A stretch of DNA of 64,000 nt from Microbacterium sp. cf046 (GCF_900114345.1 NZ_FOZJ01000002.1:806001-870000); one strand, 5' to 3'. Shown: positions 36,156-44,792, numbered from the stretch's first letter. Notes: generated by a model from the sequence alone, not told the origin. Made by a program: numbers and translations.

Positions 36156-37826
36156 ATGCCCGCATCCCCTCTCACGAAGTCCGCAGACATCCTCGTCGTC
36201 GGCTGGGGCCTGGCCGGACTCGTCGCGGCGAGTGAGGCAGTCGCGGCCGGGAAGCGCGTGATCATCGTCGACCAGGAGCCGCGCACGAATCTCGGTGGGC
36301 AGGCCTGGTGGTCCTTCGGCGGCCTGTTCTTCATCGACTCGCCGGAACAGCGACGGATGGGCATCAAGGACTCCTTCGAGCTTGCCCATCAGGACTGGTT
36401 CGGCAACGCCGGCTTCGACCGCGAGGAGGATGCCTGGCCGCGGCGCTGGGCGGAGGCGTACCTGCAGTTCGCCCATCACGAGAAGCGCGCGTGGCTCCGC
36501 GAGAAGGGCGTCGGCTTCTTCCCGGTCGTCGGCTGGGCGGAGCGAGGCGGATACACGGCGACCGGGCCGGGCAACTCGGTGCCGCGCTTCCACATCACGT
36601 GGGGAACCGGCCCCGGCATCGTCGCACCGTTCCAGGCCGCCGTCGAGGACGGCGAAGCACGCGGGCTGGTCACGATCCTCCCCCGTCACCGCGTGACCGC
36701 CCTGCTGACCGCAGACGGCGCGGTGAGCGGCGCGGCGGGCGAGATCCTCGCACCGTCGGGCGCCGCCCGCGGAACGGCCACGTCGCGCGAGGTGGTGGGC
36801 TCGTTCGAGATCACGGCCGGTGCCACGATCGTCTCGTCCGGCGGCATCGGCGGAAACCACGATCTGGTGCGCAAGCAGTGGCCCGCCCGCCTGGGGACCC
36901 CGCCCGCCTCGATGATCACGGGTGTCCCCGCATATGTGGACGGCGCGATGCTCGAGGTCACCGAGCGCGCCGGTGCCCGCCTCATCAACGGCGACCGCAT
37001 GTGGCACTACGTGGAGGGCATTCAGAACTGGGATCCGGTCTGGCCGATGCACGGCATCCGCATCCTGCCCGGGCCGTCTTCGGTGTGGCTCGACGCCACC
37101 GGGCGCCGCCTGCCCGTGCCCCTCTTCCCCGGCTTCGACACGCTGGGCACGCTCGCGCACCTTCGCACCACCGGCCACGATCACTCCTGGTTCGTGCTGT
37201 CGCGCCAGATCATCGAGAAGGAGTTCACGCTCTCCGGCAGCGAGCAGAATCCGGACCTGACCGGCAAGGACGTCCCTTTGCTGATGAAGTCCCGACTCGG
37301 CAAGGGCGCCGCGGGCCCGGTGCAGGCGTTCATGGACCGGGGCGAGGACTTCGTGGTGCGGGACAGCCTCGATGACCTCATCGCGGGCATGAAGGCGCTG
37401 CCGGGCGGCGACGCACTGGATGCTGAACAGGTCCGCTTCGAGGTCGAGGCGCGCGACCGCGAGGTCGACAACGACTTCACCAAGGACGCCCAGATCGCGA
37501 TGCTCCGCTCCGCCCGCTCGTACCGCGGCGACCGGCTCGTGCGAACGGCCGTGCCGCACCGCATCCTCGATCCCAAGGCCGGTCCGCTCGTCGCGGTCAA
37601 GCTGCACATCCTCACCCGCAAATCGCTCGGCGGCATCGAGACCGATCTCGACGGGCGCGCGCTCGCGCCCGGAGGCGAGCCGATCGCCGGCCTGTACGCC
37701 GCCGGCGAAGCGAGCGGCTTCGGCGGCGGCGGGGTCCACGGCTATCGCGCGCTCGAGGGGACGTTCGTCGGAGGCTGCCTCTTCTCGGGTCGCACGGCGG
37801 GTCGGGCGGCGGCCGCGGCCGTCTAG
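36156..37826 (+). CDS. FAD-dependent dehydrogenase, KstD/fumarate-reductase-like
   Basis: A 556-residue flavoprotein. The dinucleotide-binding loop VVGWGLAGL is at about residues 15-23, followed by VIIVDQEP and the FAD-contacting GGQAWWSFGG. The C-terminal FAD motif is GLYAAGEASGFGGGGVHGYRALEGTFVGGCLFSGR. This is the FAD-binding dehydrogenase group related to 3-ketosteroid dehydrogenases and fumarate reductases; the substrate is unknown, and no steroid genes are near. GAAGGAG lies 6 bases before the ATG. It converges with the next gene, and the two stop codons share CTAG. Confidence 0.9.
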   Translation: MPASPLTKSADILVVGWGLAGLVAASEAVAAGKRVIIVDQEPRTNLGGQAWWSFGGLFFIDSPEQRRMGIKDSFELAHQDWFGNAGFDREEDAWPRRWAEAYLQFAHHEKRAWLREKGVGFFPVVGWAERGGYTATGPGNSVPRFHITWGTGPGIVAPFQAAVEDGEARGLVTILPRHRVTALLTADGAVSGAAGEILAPSGAARGTATSREVVGSFEITAGATIVSSGGIGGNHDLVRKQWPARLGTPPASMITGVPAYVDGAMLEVTERAGARLINGDRMWHYVEGIQNWDPVWPMHGIRILPGPSSVWLDATGRRLPVPLFPGFDTLGTLAHLRTTGHDHSWFVLSRQIIEKEFTLSGSEQNPDLTGKDVPLLMKSRLGKGAAGPVQAFMDRGEDFVVRDSLDDLIAGMKALPGGDALDAEQVRFEVEARDREVDNDFTKDAQIAMLRSARSYRGDRLVRTAVPHRILDPKAGPLVAVKLHILTRKSLGGIETDLDGRALAPGGEPIAGLYAAGEASGFGGGGVHGYRALEGTFVGGCLFSGRTAGRAAAAAV

Positions 37827-38503
37827 CCCTCTGGCGTCGGTCCGGTCTGACGCACCGCGGTCAAACCGACCCGTGCCGGACCGCGGACGATGATGTGACC
37901 CCGGCGGAGTGTGACCCGGGTCCACGAACCGGACGTGCGCACCGGCGCATCCTCTTCGCCGACGATGAAGCCGAGCGTGAAGGCCGCGAAGGCCACACCC
38001 AATGGGAGGCCTCCGAGCGCATCGTCCGGAACGCCCCACACCGCCGCGCGCACCGCGCGCACTGCATCCTCACCGGGGTTCTGCGGGATCGACTCCGCGA
38101 CCGCGCTGATCCCCCACTGCGCTCGGGCAGCGAGGACGGAGGCCGCGAGGCTCCCCGTCGACACCCAGCCGCCGCGAGGCGGCGAGACTGCCGCCCAAGC
38201 AGGTGAGAGCGCGGTCTCCGGCAGCTGCAGCTGCGCTGAATGGTCGGAGACGCCGACCAGGCCGGAGGCCTCGACGACGAGGTCGCACTCGAGTTCCGGA
38301 TCCACCGGCAGCGCGCGCATCGCGAGCACCGTCGGGGTGGCGTCAAGCAGCCCGCGCGGTGCGAACGGCGCGGATGTCATCGTGAGCGTCCCGCCCGCGG
38401 CGCGAAGCCGAATCGCGCCGTCTCCGACGCGCACCGACCGTCCGGCGAACGTGAGGGCGTCCGCTGCCGCGGCAGCGTCGGCGAAGATCAGGCGCTGCGA
38501 CAT
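37823..38503 (-). CDS. Hypothetical protein, divergent from tesB
   Basis: A 226-residue protein from MSQRLIFADA that I do not recognise. It has an even mixture of beta-prone and Ala-rich segments, no signal peptide and no membrane helix long enough to trust, although GLPLGVAFAAFTLGFIVG is hydrophobic. The ATG at 38503 is preferred over the frame start because TAGTTT ends 7 bases before it. It shares its -10 site with the divergent thioesterase promoter, so joint control with fatty acyl-CoA metabolism is possible. Confidence 0.75.
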   Translation of the reverse strand: MSQRLIFADAAAAADALTFAGRSVRVGDGAIRLRAAGGTLTMTSAPFAPRGLLDATPTVLAMRALPVDPELECDLVVEASGLVGVSDHSAQLQLPETALSPAWAAVSPPRGGWVSTGSLAASVLAARAQWGISAVAESIPQNPGEDAVRAVRAAVWGVPDDALGGLPLGVAFAAFTLGFIVGEEDAPVRTSGSWTRVTLRRGHIIVRGPARVGLTAVRQTGPTPEG

Positions 38504-38509
38504 CCGCCC

Positions 38510-38516
38510 TAAACTA
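38510..38516. promoter_or_regulatory. Shared bidirectional -10 element
   Basis: TAAACTA reads TAAACT on the plus strand, about 45 bases before tesB, and TAGTTT on the minus strand, 7 bases before the ATG at 38503. One 7-base site can serve both directions. Confidence 0.6.
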
Positions 38517-38562
38517 CCAAGCATCGGCGAGGCACCGGCCCGCTGACGAAACCGGAGCAGCC

Positions 38563-39480
38563 GTGACCGACGCCCCCCAGTCCGACGACTTCACGCCCGA
38601 TCCCGATCCGGTGGCATCGATGCTCGCCGTGCTCGATCTGTCGCAGTCCGGCGCGCGCACGACCGAGGACATCTTCACCGGGGTCTCGCAGTCGATGCCG
38701 CTCGGCCGCGTGTACGGCGGCCAGGTGCTCGCCCAGTCGATCGTCGCCGCCGAGCGCACGATTCCGGACGGCCGCTCCGCGCACTCGATGCACGGCTATT
38801 TCCTGCGACCGGGCGACGCGTCGAAGGGCATCACGTTCGCCGTCGACCGCATCCACGACGGCCGCTCCTTCTCCACCCGGCGCACGCAGGCGTTCCAGGA
38901 GGGGGTGCCGATCTTCTCGATGATCGCGTCGTTCCAGGACGAGGATCCCGGGATCGAGCATCAGTCCGACGCACCCGCCGACGTGCCCGGACCCGAAGGG
39001 CTTCCCGATCTCGAGGACCACCTCGCCGGGCTGCATCCGATGACCAAGCGACTCTTCCTCGATCGCCCGGTCGATCTGCGACACATCCCGTCGCCGATCT
39101 ACCTCACGGTCGAAGGCGAGCAGGTTCCCAGTCAGGCGGTGTGGATGCGCACCCGGCGAACGGTGCCCGACGATCAGCGCATCCATCGCGCCGTGCTCGC
39201 ATACGTGAGCGACCTGACGATCCAGGAGTCGATCCTGCGCGCGCACGGGGTGTCCTGGGCGACCCGCGGGCTGAAGGTCGCGAGCCTCGATCACGCGATG
39301 TGGTGGCACCGGCCCGGCCGTGTGGATGAGTGGATGCTGTACGTCCAGGAGTCTCCGAGCGCGAGAGGCGGCCGCGGCCTCGCAACCGGCCGCATCTACT
39401 CCCGGGACGGGATGCTGCTGGCCAGCGTCGCACAGGAGATCATGGTCCGCGTTCCGCCTCCTGAAGGCGACACTGCCTGA
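38563..39480 (+). CDS. tesB: Acyl-CoA thioesterase II
   Basis: It hydrolyses acyl-CoA to free fatty acid and CoA in the cytoplasm. It has 305 residues with two hot-dog domains in tandem (about 20-125 and 165-295). Family segments are GRVYGGQVLAQS, AHSMHGYFLRPGD, GRSFSTRRTQAFQ, and in the second half SLDHAMWWHRPGR with GRGLATGRIYSRDG. The catalytic Asp is in the SLDHAMWWH segment. The GTG start has GGAGCAGCC upstream. Its promoter shares a -10 with the divergent unknown gene. Confidence 0.93.
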   Translation: MTDAPQSDDFTPDPDPVASMLAVLDLSQSGARTTEDIFTGVSQSMPLGRVYGGQVLAQSIVAAERTIPDGRSAHSMHGYFLRPGDASKGITFAVDRIHDGRSFSTRRTQAFQEGVPIFSMIASFQDEDPGIEHQSDAPADVPGPEGLPDLEDHLAGLHPMTKRLFLDRPVDLRHIPSPIYLTVEGEQVPSQAVWMRTRRTVPDDQRIHRAVLAYVSDLTIQESILRAHGVSWATRGLKVASLDHAMWWHRPGRVDEWMLYVQESPSARGGRGLATGRIYSRDGMLLASVAQEIMVRVPPPEGDTA

Positions 39481-39489
39481 GCGGAACGC

Positions 39490-40002
39490 TCAGCGCCGGT
39501 GGGCGTAGACGACGGGCTCGCCGAGGTACGGACCCCATGCCGAGCGCTGCTCGGCGGTGAGGCGCACGGGTCGCCCGGTCGCGGCATCCACCATCACGAC
39601 GACGGCGGACGCGCGTGCGTACAGCTCCTGGCCGACGGGGCTGATCGGGCTGAACACCTCGTAGCAGACCTCGATGCTCGATCCGCCGATCTTGCCGAAC
39701 CACAGCTGCACATCGAGCGCATTGCGCTGATACGGCACCGGCCGCAGGTACTCGATCTCCTGGCGGGCGATGAGCGTGAGCACTCCCGCGTCGATCCCCG
39801 AGTCGAGCACAGCGGTCGGCGGTGCGTCCTCGTCGGCGGCCGGCCGCCAGAACGCGCGCACGCGCACCTCCTCGAGGATCTTCAGCATCGAGGCGTTGTT
39901 CACGTGGTTGAACGCGTCCAGATCGCCCCACCGCAGGTGGATCGGGATGTGCAGTCGTCGGCCCGGCGCAGCGGCCGGGTCCGTCGACGGGTCGTCAGTC
40001 AC
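39490..40002 (-). CDS. Single-domain hot-dog acyl-CoA thioesterase
   Basis: A 170-residue protein of the 4-hydroxybenzoyl-CoA thioesterase/YbgC type. The active segment is RWGDLDAFNHVNN, with the catalytic Asp, and the EIEYLRPVPYQ strand follows. It lies directly behind ettA with an 8-base overlap (GTG start within the ettA end), the same pairing seen in mycobacteria, so it is translated with ettA. The acyl substrate is unknown. Confidence 0.9.
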   Translation of the reverse strand: MTDDPSTDPAAAPGRRLHIPIHLRWGDLDAFNHVNNASMLKILEEVRVRAFWRPAADEDAPPTAVLDSGIDAGVLTLIARQEIEYLRPVPYQRNALDVQLWFGKIGGSSIEVCYEVFSPISPVGQELYARASAVVVMVDAATGRPVRLTAEQRSAWGPYLGEPVVYAHRR

Positions 40003-41677
40003 GCGTGAGCTTGCGGTAGGTCGAACGGTGGGGCTTGGCGGCGTCGGGACCGAGCCGCTCGATCTTGTTCTCCTCGTACGCCTCGAAGTTGCCCTCGAAC
40101 CAGTACCACTGGTCGGGGTCCTCTTCGGTGCCCTCGTAGGCCAGGATGTGCGTCGCGATGCGGTCGAGGAACCAACGGTCGTGCGTGATGACCACGGCGC
40201 AGCCGGGGAATTCGAGCAGCGCGTTCTCGAGGCTGCCGAGCGTCTCGACGTCGAGGTCGTTCGTGGGCTCGTCGAGCAGCAGCAGATTGCCGCCCTGCTT
40301 GAGCGTGAGCGCGAGGTTCAACCGGTTGCGCTCGCCGCCGGAGAGCACTCCCGCCTTCTTCTGTTGATCGGGGCCCTTGAAACCGAACTGCGAGACGTAC
40401 GCGCGCGAGGGGATCTCGACCTTCCCGACCTGGATCCAGTCGAGACCGTCACTGACGACCTCCCAGAGCGACTTGTTCGGATCGATGCCGCCGCGACTCT
40501 GGTCGACGTACGAGATGTCGACGGTCTCGCCGACCTTCAGATCGCCGCCGTCGAGCGGCTCGAGACCGACGATCGTCTTGAACAGCGTGGTCTTGCCGAC
40601 GCCGTTCGGGCCGATGATCCCGACGATGCCGTTGCGCGGAAGCGTGAAGCTCAGCCCGTCGATCAGGCTGCGTCCGTCGAACCCCTTCTGGAGCTTCTTG
40701 GCTTCGAGCACGAGCTGTCCGAGCCGGGGACCGGGAGGGATCACGATCTCGTCGAAGTCCAGCTTGCGGGTGCGGTCGGCCTCGGCCGCCATCTCCTCAT
40801 AGCGTGCGAGGCGCGACTTCGACTTGGTCTGGCGCCCCTTCGCGTTGCTGCGGACCCACTCGAGTTCGCTCGCGAGCCGCTTGGCGAGCTTCGCGTCCTT
40901 CTTGCCCTGCACCTGCAGGCGCTCCTGCTTCTTCTCCAGGTAGGTCGAGTAGTTGCCCTCGTACGGGTACAGCCGACCTCGGTCTACCTCGCAGATCCAC
41001 TCCGCGACGTGGTCGAGGAAGTATCGGTCGTGTGTCACGGCGAGCACGGCACCGGGGTATTTGGCCAGGTGCTGCTCCAGCCACTGCACGCTCTCCGCGT
41101 CCAGGTGGTTCGTCGGTTCGTCCAGCAGCAGCAGGTCCGGCTTCTGGAGCAGGAGCTTGCACAGCGCCACTCGGCGCTTCTCGCCACCGGACAGGTTGCT
41201 CACGAGGGCCTCCGACGGCGGTGTCCGCAGGGCATCCATGGCCTGCTCGAGCTGGGAGTCGAGATCCCATGCATCTGCGGCGTCGATCGCCTCCTGCAGG
41301 GTGCCCATCTCCGCCAGGAGCGCGTCGAAATCTGCATCCGGGTCGGCCATGAGTGCCGAGATCTCGTTGAACCGGTCCAGCTTCTCCTTGATCGGACCGA
41401 CGCCCTGCTGCACGTTCTCCAGAACGGTCAGGTGCTCGTCCAGCTCGGGCTCCTGCATGAGGATCCCGACGCTGTAGCCGGGGCTGAGTTTCGCCTCGCC
41501 GTTGCTGGGGGTGTCGAGTCCGGCCATGATCTTGAGGATCGTGGACTTTCCGGCACCGTTCGGACCCACGACGCCGATCTTCGCGCCGGGCAGGAAAGCG
41601 ATCGTGACGTCGTCGAGGATCACCTTGTCGCCGACCGCTTTGCGGGCGCGCACCATCGAGTAGATGTAATCAGCCAT
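39995..41677 (-). CDS. ettA: Energy-dependent translational throttle protein EttA (ABC-F ATPase)
   Basis: A 560-residue ribosome-binding ATPase with two ABC cassettes and no membrane part. Walker A loops are GPNGAGKS and GPNGVGKT, and signature motifs are LSGGEKRRVALCKLL and LSGGERNRLNLAL. The linker and arm region lies between at about 240-325 (EKKQERLQVQGKKDAK). EttA gates early translation elongation according to ATP level in E. coli; that function is presumed here. A TAGACT box lies 9 bases before the ATG, giving at most a very short leader. The hot-dog thioesterase overlaps downstream. Confidence 0.95.
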   Translation of the reverse strand: MADYIYSMVRARKAVGDKVILDDVTIAFLPGAKIGVVGPNGAGKSTILKIMAGLDTPSNGEAKLSPGYSVGILMQEPELDEHLTVLENVQQGVGPIKEKLDRFNEISALMADPDADFDALLAEMGTLQEAIDAADAWDLDSQLEQAMDALRTPPSEALVSNLSGGEKRRVALCKLLLQKPDLLLLDEPTNHLDAESVQWLEQHLAKYPGAVLAVTHDRYFLDHVAEWICEVDRGRLYPYEGNYSTYLEKKQERLQVQGKKDAKLAKRLASELEWVRSNAKGRQTKSKSRLARYEEMAAEADRTRKLDFDEIVIPPGPRLGQLVLEAKKLQKGFDGRSLIDGLSFTLPRNGIVGIIGPNGVGKTTLFKTIVGLEPLDGGDLKVGETVDISYVDQSRGGIDPNKSLWEVVSDGLDWIQVGKVEIPSRAYVSQFGFKGPDQQKKAGVLSGGERNRLNLALTLKQGGNLLLLDEPTNDLDVETLGSLENALLEFPGCAVVITHDRWFLDRIATHILAYEGTEEDPDQWYWFEGNFEAYEENKIERLGPDAAKPHRSTYRKLTRD

Positions 41678-41743
41678 AACCTGTCCAGTCTACGGGCCGG
41701 CCGGCACGGCCCCGCGCCGTGGCCAGGGCCCACGGCCCCGGGT

Positions 41744-42256
41744 TCACCAATCGATCGGACGGGTGGATCCGACCAGGCACGTGCCCTCGCTCAGGGCCGG
41801 CACGACGACGGTGACGGGCGATCCGGTGGACGGTCCCACCTGACCGACCAGGCACTCGTCCCCCCATCGCACGGCGAACTGGATGCTCTCCGCGGGGTCG
41901 CCGACGGTCGACTCGTCGTAGGTCACCTGCATGGCGGACTTGTCGAAGCCGGCAGTCACCAGCGCATCGACGTACGCCCGGCCCGAGACCTGCTGCGGAC
42001 TCGCCCAGACGGCGGCCGTCACCATCGAGAAGACGGGCAGGTTCTCTTCGGCGGTTCCGCCCGGAACGATCACCGGCGCGGCGGACGGTGTGACGATCGG
42101 TGCCGGGGAACCGGACGCGGGCGCCGACGTCTGCGATGGACTCGGGGTCGATGGCTCGCCGGTGCACCCCGTCAGTGCGAGCGCGGCCGCAAGGCTGGCC
42201 CACACGAGCGCATGGGCTGCAGCGCGGGCGTGACGACGCTCGGGGTGGCGGAACAC
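41744..42256 (-). CDS. Predicted lipoprotein of unknown function
   Basis: A 170-residue exported protein. A hydrophobic signal (ALVWASLAAALALTGC) ends in the lipobox LTGC, so a diacylglycerol anchor on the outer face of the membrane is expected. A Ser/Pro/Thr-rich linker of about 35 residues follows, then a small folded domain starting at ENLPVFSMVTAAVW with a Cys pair (DECLVGQ and EGTCLVG) that may form a disulfide. I do not recognise the domain. The GTG start has TAGACT 6 bases upstream (leaderless). Confidence 0.82.
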   Translation of the reverse strand: MFRHPERRHARAAAHALVWASLAAALALTGCTGEPSTPSPSQTSAPASGSPAPIVTPSAAPVIVPGGTAEENLPVFSMVTAAVWASPQQVSGRAYVDALVTAGFDKSAMQVTYDESTVGDPAESIQFAVRWGDECLVGQVGPSTGSPVTVVVPALSEGTCLVGSTRPIDW

Positions 42257-42262
42257 CGTTCG

Positions 42263-42268
42263 AGTCTA
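42263..42268 (-). promoter_or_regulatory. Leaderless -10 box of the lipoprotein gene
   Basis: TAGACT (minus strand) ends 6 bases before the GTG at 42256. Confidence 0.55.
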
Positions 42269-42300
42269 GGTTCGCCACCCCGAGCCCCCGCTCCATGTCT

Positions 42301-42858
42301 TCAGAACGGCGCCTCCACGCCCGCCAGGGCCAGCGGTCGCTGATCCGCCTCGTCGGGCTGGGACTGGGATTCCGAGGATGCACGGGCACCGGCACCGGCA
42401 CCGGCATCGGCGCCGGGTGCGACGCCAGGACTGGTCCAGCCCGGCTGGTCCGCGTCGGCTGGAGCCCAGCCGTCCTCCGTGGTGGACGAGGTCGTGAGGG
42501 ACGAGCGCTCGTCGGCCTCGTATGCCGTCGTCCCGAACAGCAGGTCGTGTCCGATCGCGTCGGCGTCGACGTCGACCGCGGTCCCGCGCTTCTCGCCGTT
42601 GTCCCAATTGCGGACGTGAAGTCGTCCGGTCAGGATGACCCGGTCGCGCCGGTGCACGGAATCGAACACGTGCTCGGCAAGCCTCCGATAGGCCGAGACG
42701 GTGTACCAGTTGGTCTCGCCGTCGACCCACGCTCCGGTGGCCTTGTCGAATCGACGCTCCCTGCTCGCGAGGCGGAATGTCGTGATCGTCACCCCGTTGC
42801 GGGTCTTCTTCTCAGGGTCGGTGCCGACCGTCCCGACGATCGTGATGGTGTCGCTCAT
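42301..42858 (-). CDS. Second single-stranded DNA-binding protein (SSB paralogue)
   Basis: A 185-residue OB-fold protein. Residues 1-110 have the SSB pattern: MSDTITIVGTVGTDPE, TFRLASRERR, WYTVSAYRRLAEHV and VILTGRLHVRNWDNG. The C-terminal half is a low-complexity linker with GAGAGA repeats, and the acidic tip that recruits partners in the main SSB (DDDIPF-like) is missing; the protein ends GVEAPF. It therefore looks like the auxiliary SSB encoded near ettA in mycobacteria (Rv2478c). GAGGAAGCGAC precedes the ATG. A role in recombination or uptake of single strands is possible but unproven. Confidence 0.9.
   Translation of the reverse strand: MSDTITIVGTVGTDPEKKTRNGVTITTFRLASRERRFDKATGAWVDGETNWYTVSAYRRLAEHVFDSVHRRDRVILTGRLHVRNWDNGEKRGTAVDVDADAIGHDLLFGTTAYEADERSSLTTSSTTEDGWAPADADQPGWTSPGVAPGADAGAGAGARASSESQSQPDEADQRPLALAGVEAPF
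42385..42414. repeat. In-frame hexamer repeat inside the SSB linker
   Basis: GGCACC occurs three times in a row at 42385-42402, followed by GGCATC and GGCGCC. It encodes alternating Gly/Ala in the unstructured linker, and copy-number changes would alter linker length only. Confidence 0.7.
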
Positions 42859-43079
42859 GTCGCTTCCTCTCTGCCCGAGGACCGTCCCCGGGTTGCGCCG
42901 GCGCCCGAGTGCCCGTCGGACGCCGGCGCGATCTCAGAATGGCGCTCCGAGGACGCCGCCACCGGCTGCCGGTGGGGCTTGCGGATGGGAGCCGGCGATG
43001 CGGTGCCTGGGGAGGAGTCGGTGCGCGCAGTCGATGTCGGAGGTAGTACGTATCTTCGAATGAACGGAAGGACCCGATC

Positions 43080-43340
43080 ATGACACTGACTCTCGACGCA
43101 CCTGCTGGCGCACCTCGTCTCACTCGCCGCCGCGATCTCCGACTCGTCGAAGCCGGCCCCGCGCTGTGGCGCATCGTGGACCGCAGCGGGCGCGCTATCG
43201 GGCACATTCAGGTCGTCGGGCACGACCAGGGCGATCGGTACCGCGCACGGCGATTCCACGCGGCGACTCGCGCATTCCGCGACCTCGGCGAGTTCTGGTC
43301 CGCGGACGACGCCGTCGAATGCGTGGCTCTCGCCCGGTGA
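43080..43340 (+). CDS. Small hypothetical protein
   Basis: An 86-residue basic soluble protein, unknown. GGAAGGACCC precedes the ATG at 43080. It contains ALWRIVDRSGRAIGHI and RYRARRFHAATRAFRDLGEFWS, which looks like a small alpha/beta domain with a basic face. It is flanked by the SSB and the MocR gene and converges with the latter. The 220 bases before it hold only its promoter region, where I see no confident elements. Confidence 0.68.
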   Translation: MTLTLDAPAGAPRLTRRRDLRLVEAGPALWRIVDRSGRAIGHIQVVGHDQGDRYRARRFHAATRAFRDLGEFWSADDAVECVALAR

Positions 43341-43349
43341 GGCGCCCTG

Positions 43350-44774
43350 CTACACCACGGAGTCGAGCTGCTCGACGAGTGCGACCGGAGCCCCGCCGCG
43401 CACGCGCGGCCACGACTCGGCGAGGATGTCGACCGCACGCGCGAGGTCATCCGGTGAGGCGGTGAACGGGATGCGCAGGTGCCGGTCGTGACCGCCCTCG
43501 ACGGAGAAGCGGGGTCCCGCCGACAGCAGAAGGCCACGTGAGCGGACATCCATCACCAGCGCCGAGCTGAGCGGGGCGTCGAGCTCGATCCAGAGCGACA
43601 CTCCGCCCTGCACCCGTGGAACACGCCATTGGGGCAATGCACGAGCGAGGGAGGACACAGCGGCGTCCCGGCCTTCGCGCAGGACGTGCGAACGCTGTGC
43701 GACGACCTCGGCGAAGTCCGGGAACACCGCAGCGGCGACGGCCTGCTCGAATTCCGGAGTGCCCAGATCCTGCGCCGGCCGGGACGCGACCAGACGCCGG
43801 ATCAGGTCTCCCTCGGCGCGGATCCAACCCACGCGCAATCCGCCCCACACCGTCTTGCCCATCGACCCCACCCGCACCACCAGGGCCGGGTCGCCGTCCA
43901 TGAAGCCCGATGCCAGCGGCCCCCGATCGATGTCGAGATCCGCTGTGGTCTCATCGAGCACGAGAATGGTGCCTGCGCGGTCCGCCGCCCGCAGAAGAAC
44001 GGACCGCTCCTGCTCGGTCATCGAGCGACCGGTCGGGTTCTGGAAGTCCGGCATCAGATACGCCAGCACGGGCAGGGTCCGCGCGAACGCCTGCTCGGCT
44101 CGGTCGAGATCCCAGCCGTCGTCCGTCGTGACCGGAACTCCGACGAGGCGCGCGTCGGCGCGACGAAGCGCGTCCGCGGCATGCGGGTAGGTCGGAGTCT
44201 CGATGAGCACCCGGTCGCCACGGCCGAGCAGCACTGCCGCAAGCAGATGGATGGCGCTCTGGGCGCCTGTCGTCACGATGATCTCGCTCGGCGAGGTCGG
44301 GATGCCGCGGTCGCAGTAGCGTCGGGCGATGGCCTCGCGCAGCTCGATCCGACCCAGCACGTCGTAGCCGGTGCGGGCGACGAGCGTCGAGGCGGACAGC
44401 GCCACCTCGGATATCACGCCGGCGAGACCGGGCCACGCCGGTGGACTGGCCTGCTGCAGGTCGATCGCACCCTCCGCGGACGCGGCACCGCCGGGATCAC
44501 GACGCCGCAGCGGAAGGGTCACGCTTCCGGACCCGCGCGTACTGACGATGTGGCCCGAGTCGCGAAGGCTCCGGTATGCGGCGGCCACGGTGCTTCGACT
44601 GATGTGCAGGGCGGCGGACAGTTCGCGCTCGGCGGGGAGTGCGGTGCGGGGAGCAAGCCGATTGTCGAGGCAGAGCAGGCGGATGCCGTCGGCCAGTGCC
44701 TCGTAGGCCGGTTCACGCGTGCGCCATCCGCCGAGTGCCGCCGAGAGCGCGCGCGCCGAGATCCGGGAGTCCAT
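43350..44774 (-). CDS. MocR-family regulator (GntR helix-turn-helix plus aminotransferase fold)
   Basis: A 474-residue PLP-dependent regulator. The GntR winged helix is at about residues 20-90 (LPAERELSAALHISRSTVAAAYRSL). The aminotransferase-like domain follows, with TTGAQSAIHLL, PDFQNPTGRSM and the PLP lysine in GSMGKTVWGG. Such proteins sense PLP or an amino compound and control a neighbouring gene. It is divergent from a YczE-type membrane protein, the pairing known for the YczR subgroup, and the shared operator at 44793-44838 supports that. A TATTCT box ends 7 bases before the ATG. Confidence 0.93.
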   Translation of the reverse strand: MDSRISARALSAALGGWRTREPAYEALADGIRLLCLDNRLAPRTALPAERELSAALHISRSTVAAAYRSLRDSGHIVSTRGSGSVTLPLRRRDPGGAASAEGAIDLQQASPPAWPGLAGVISEVALSASTLVARTGYDVLGRIELREAIARRYCDRGIPTSPSEIIVTTGAQSAIHLLAAVLLGRGDRVLIETPTYPHAADALRRADARLVGVPVTTDDGWDLDRAEQAFARTLPVLAYLMPDFQNPTGRSMTEQERSVLLRAADRAGTILVLDETTADLDIDRGPLASGFMDGDPALVVRVGSMGKTVWGGLRVGWIRAEGDLIRRLVASRPAQDLGTPEFEQAVAAAVFPDFAEVVAQRSHVLREGRDAAVSSLARALPQWRVPRVQGGVSLWIELDAPLSSALVMDVRSRGLLLSAGPRFSVEGGHDRHLRIPFTASPDDLARAVDILAESWPRVRGGAPVALVEQLDSVV

Positions 44775-44781
44775 GAGAGCC

Positions 44782-44787
44782 AGAATA
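44782..44787 (-). promoter_or_regulatory. Leaderless -10 box of the MocR gene
   Basis: TATTCT (minus strand) ends 7 bases before the ATG at 44774; the operator repeats lie just upstream. Confidence 0.55.
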
Positions 44788-44792
44788 CGTCA

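Noticed and set aside
35058..38039. A 993-residue minus-strand open frame
   Set aside because: It is antisense to the MscS, GlbO and FAD dehydrogenase genes, which all have clear motifs; this frame has none.
39770..42343. An 857-residue plus-strand open frame
   Set aside because: It is antisense to ettA and the lipoprotein gene and is a composition effect.
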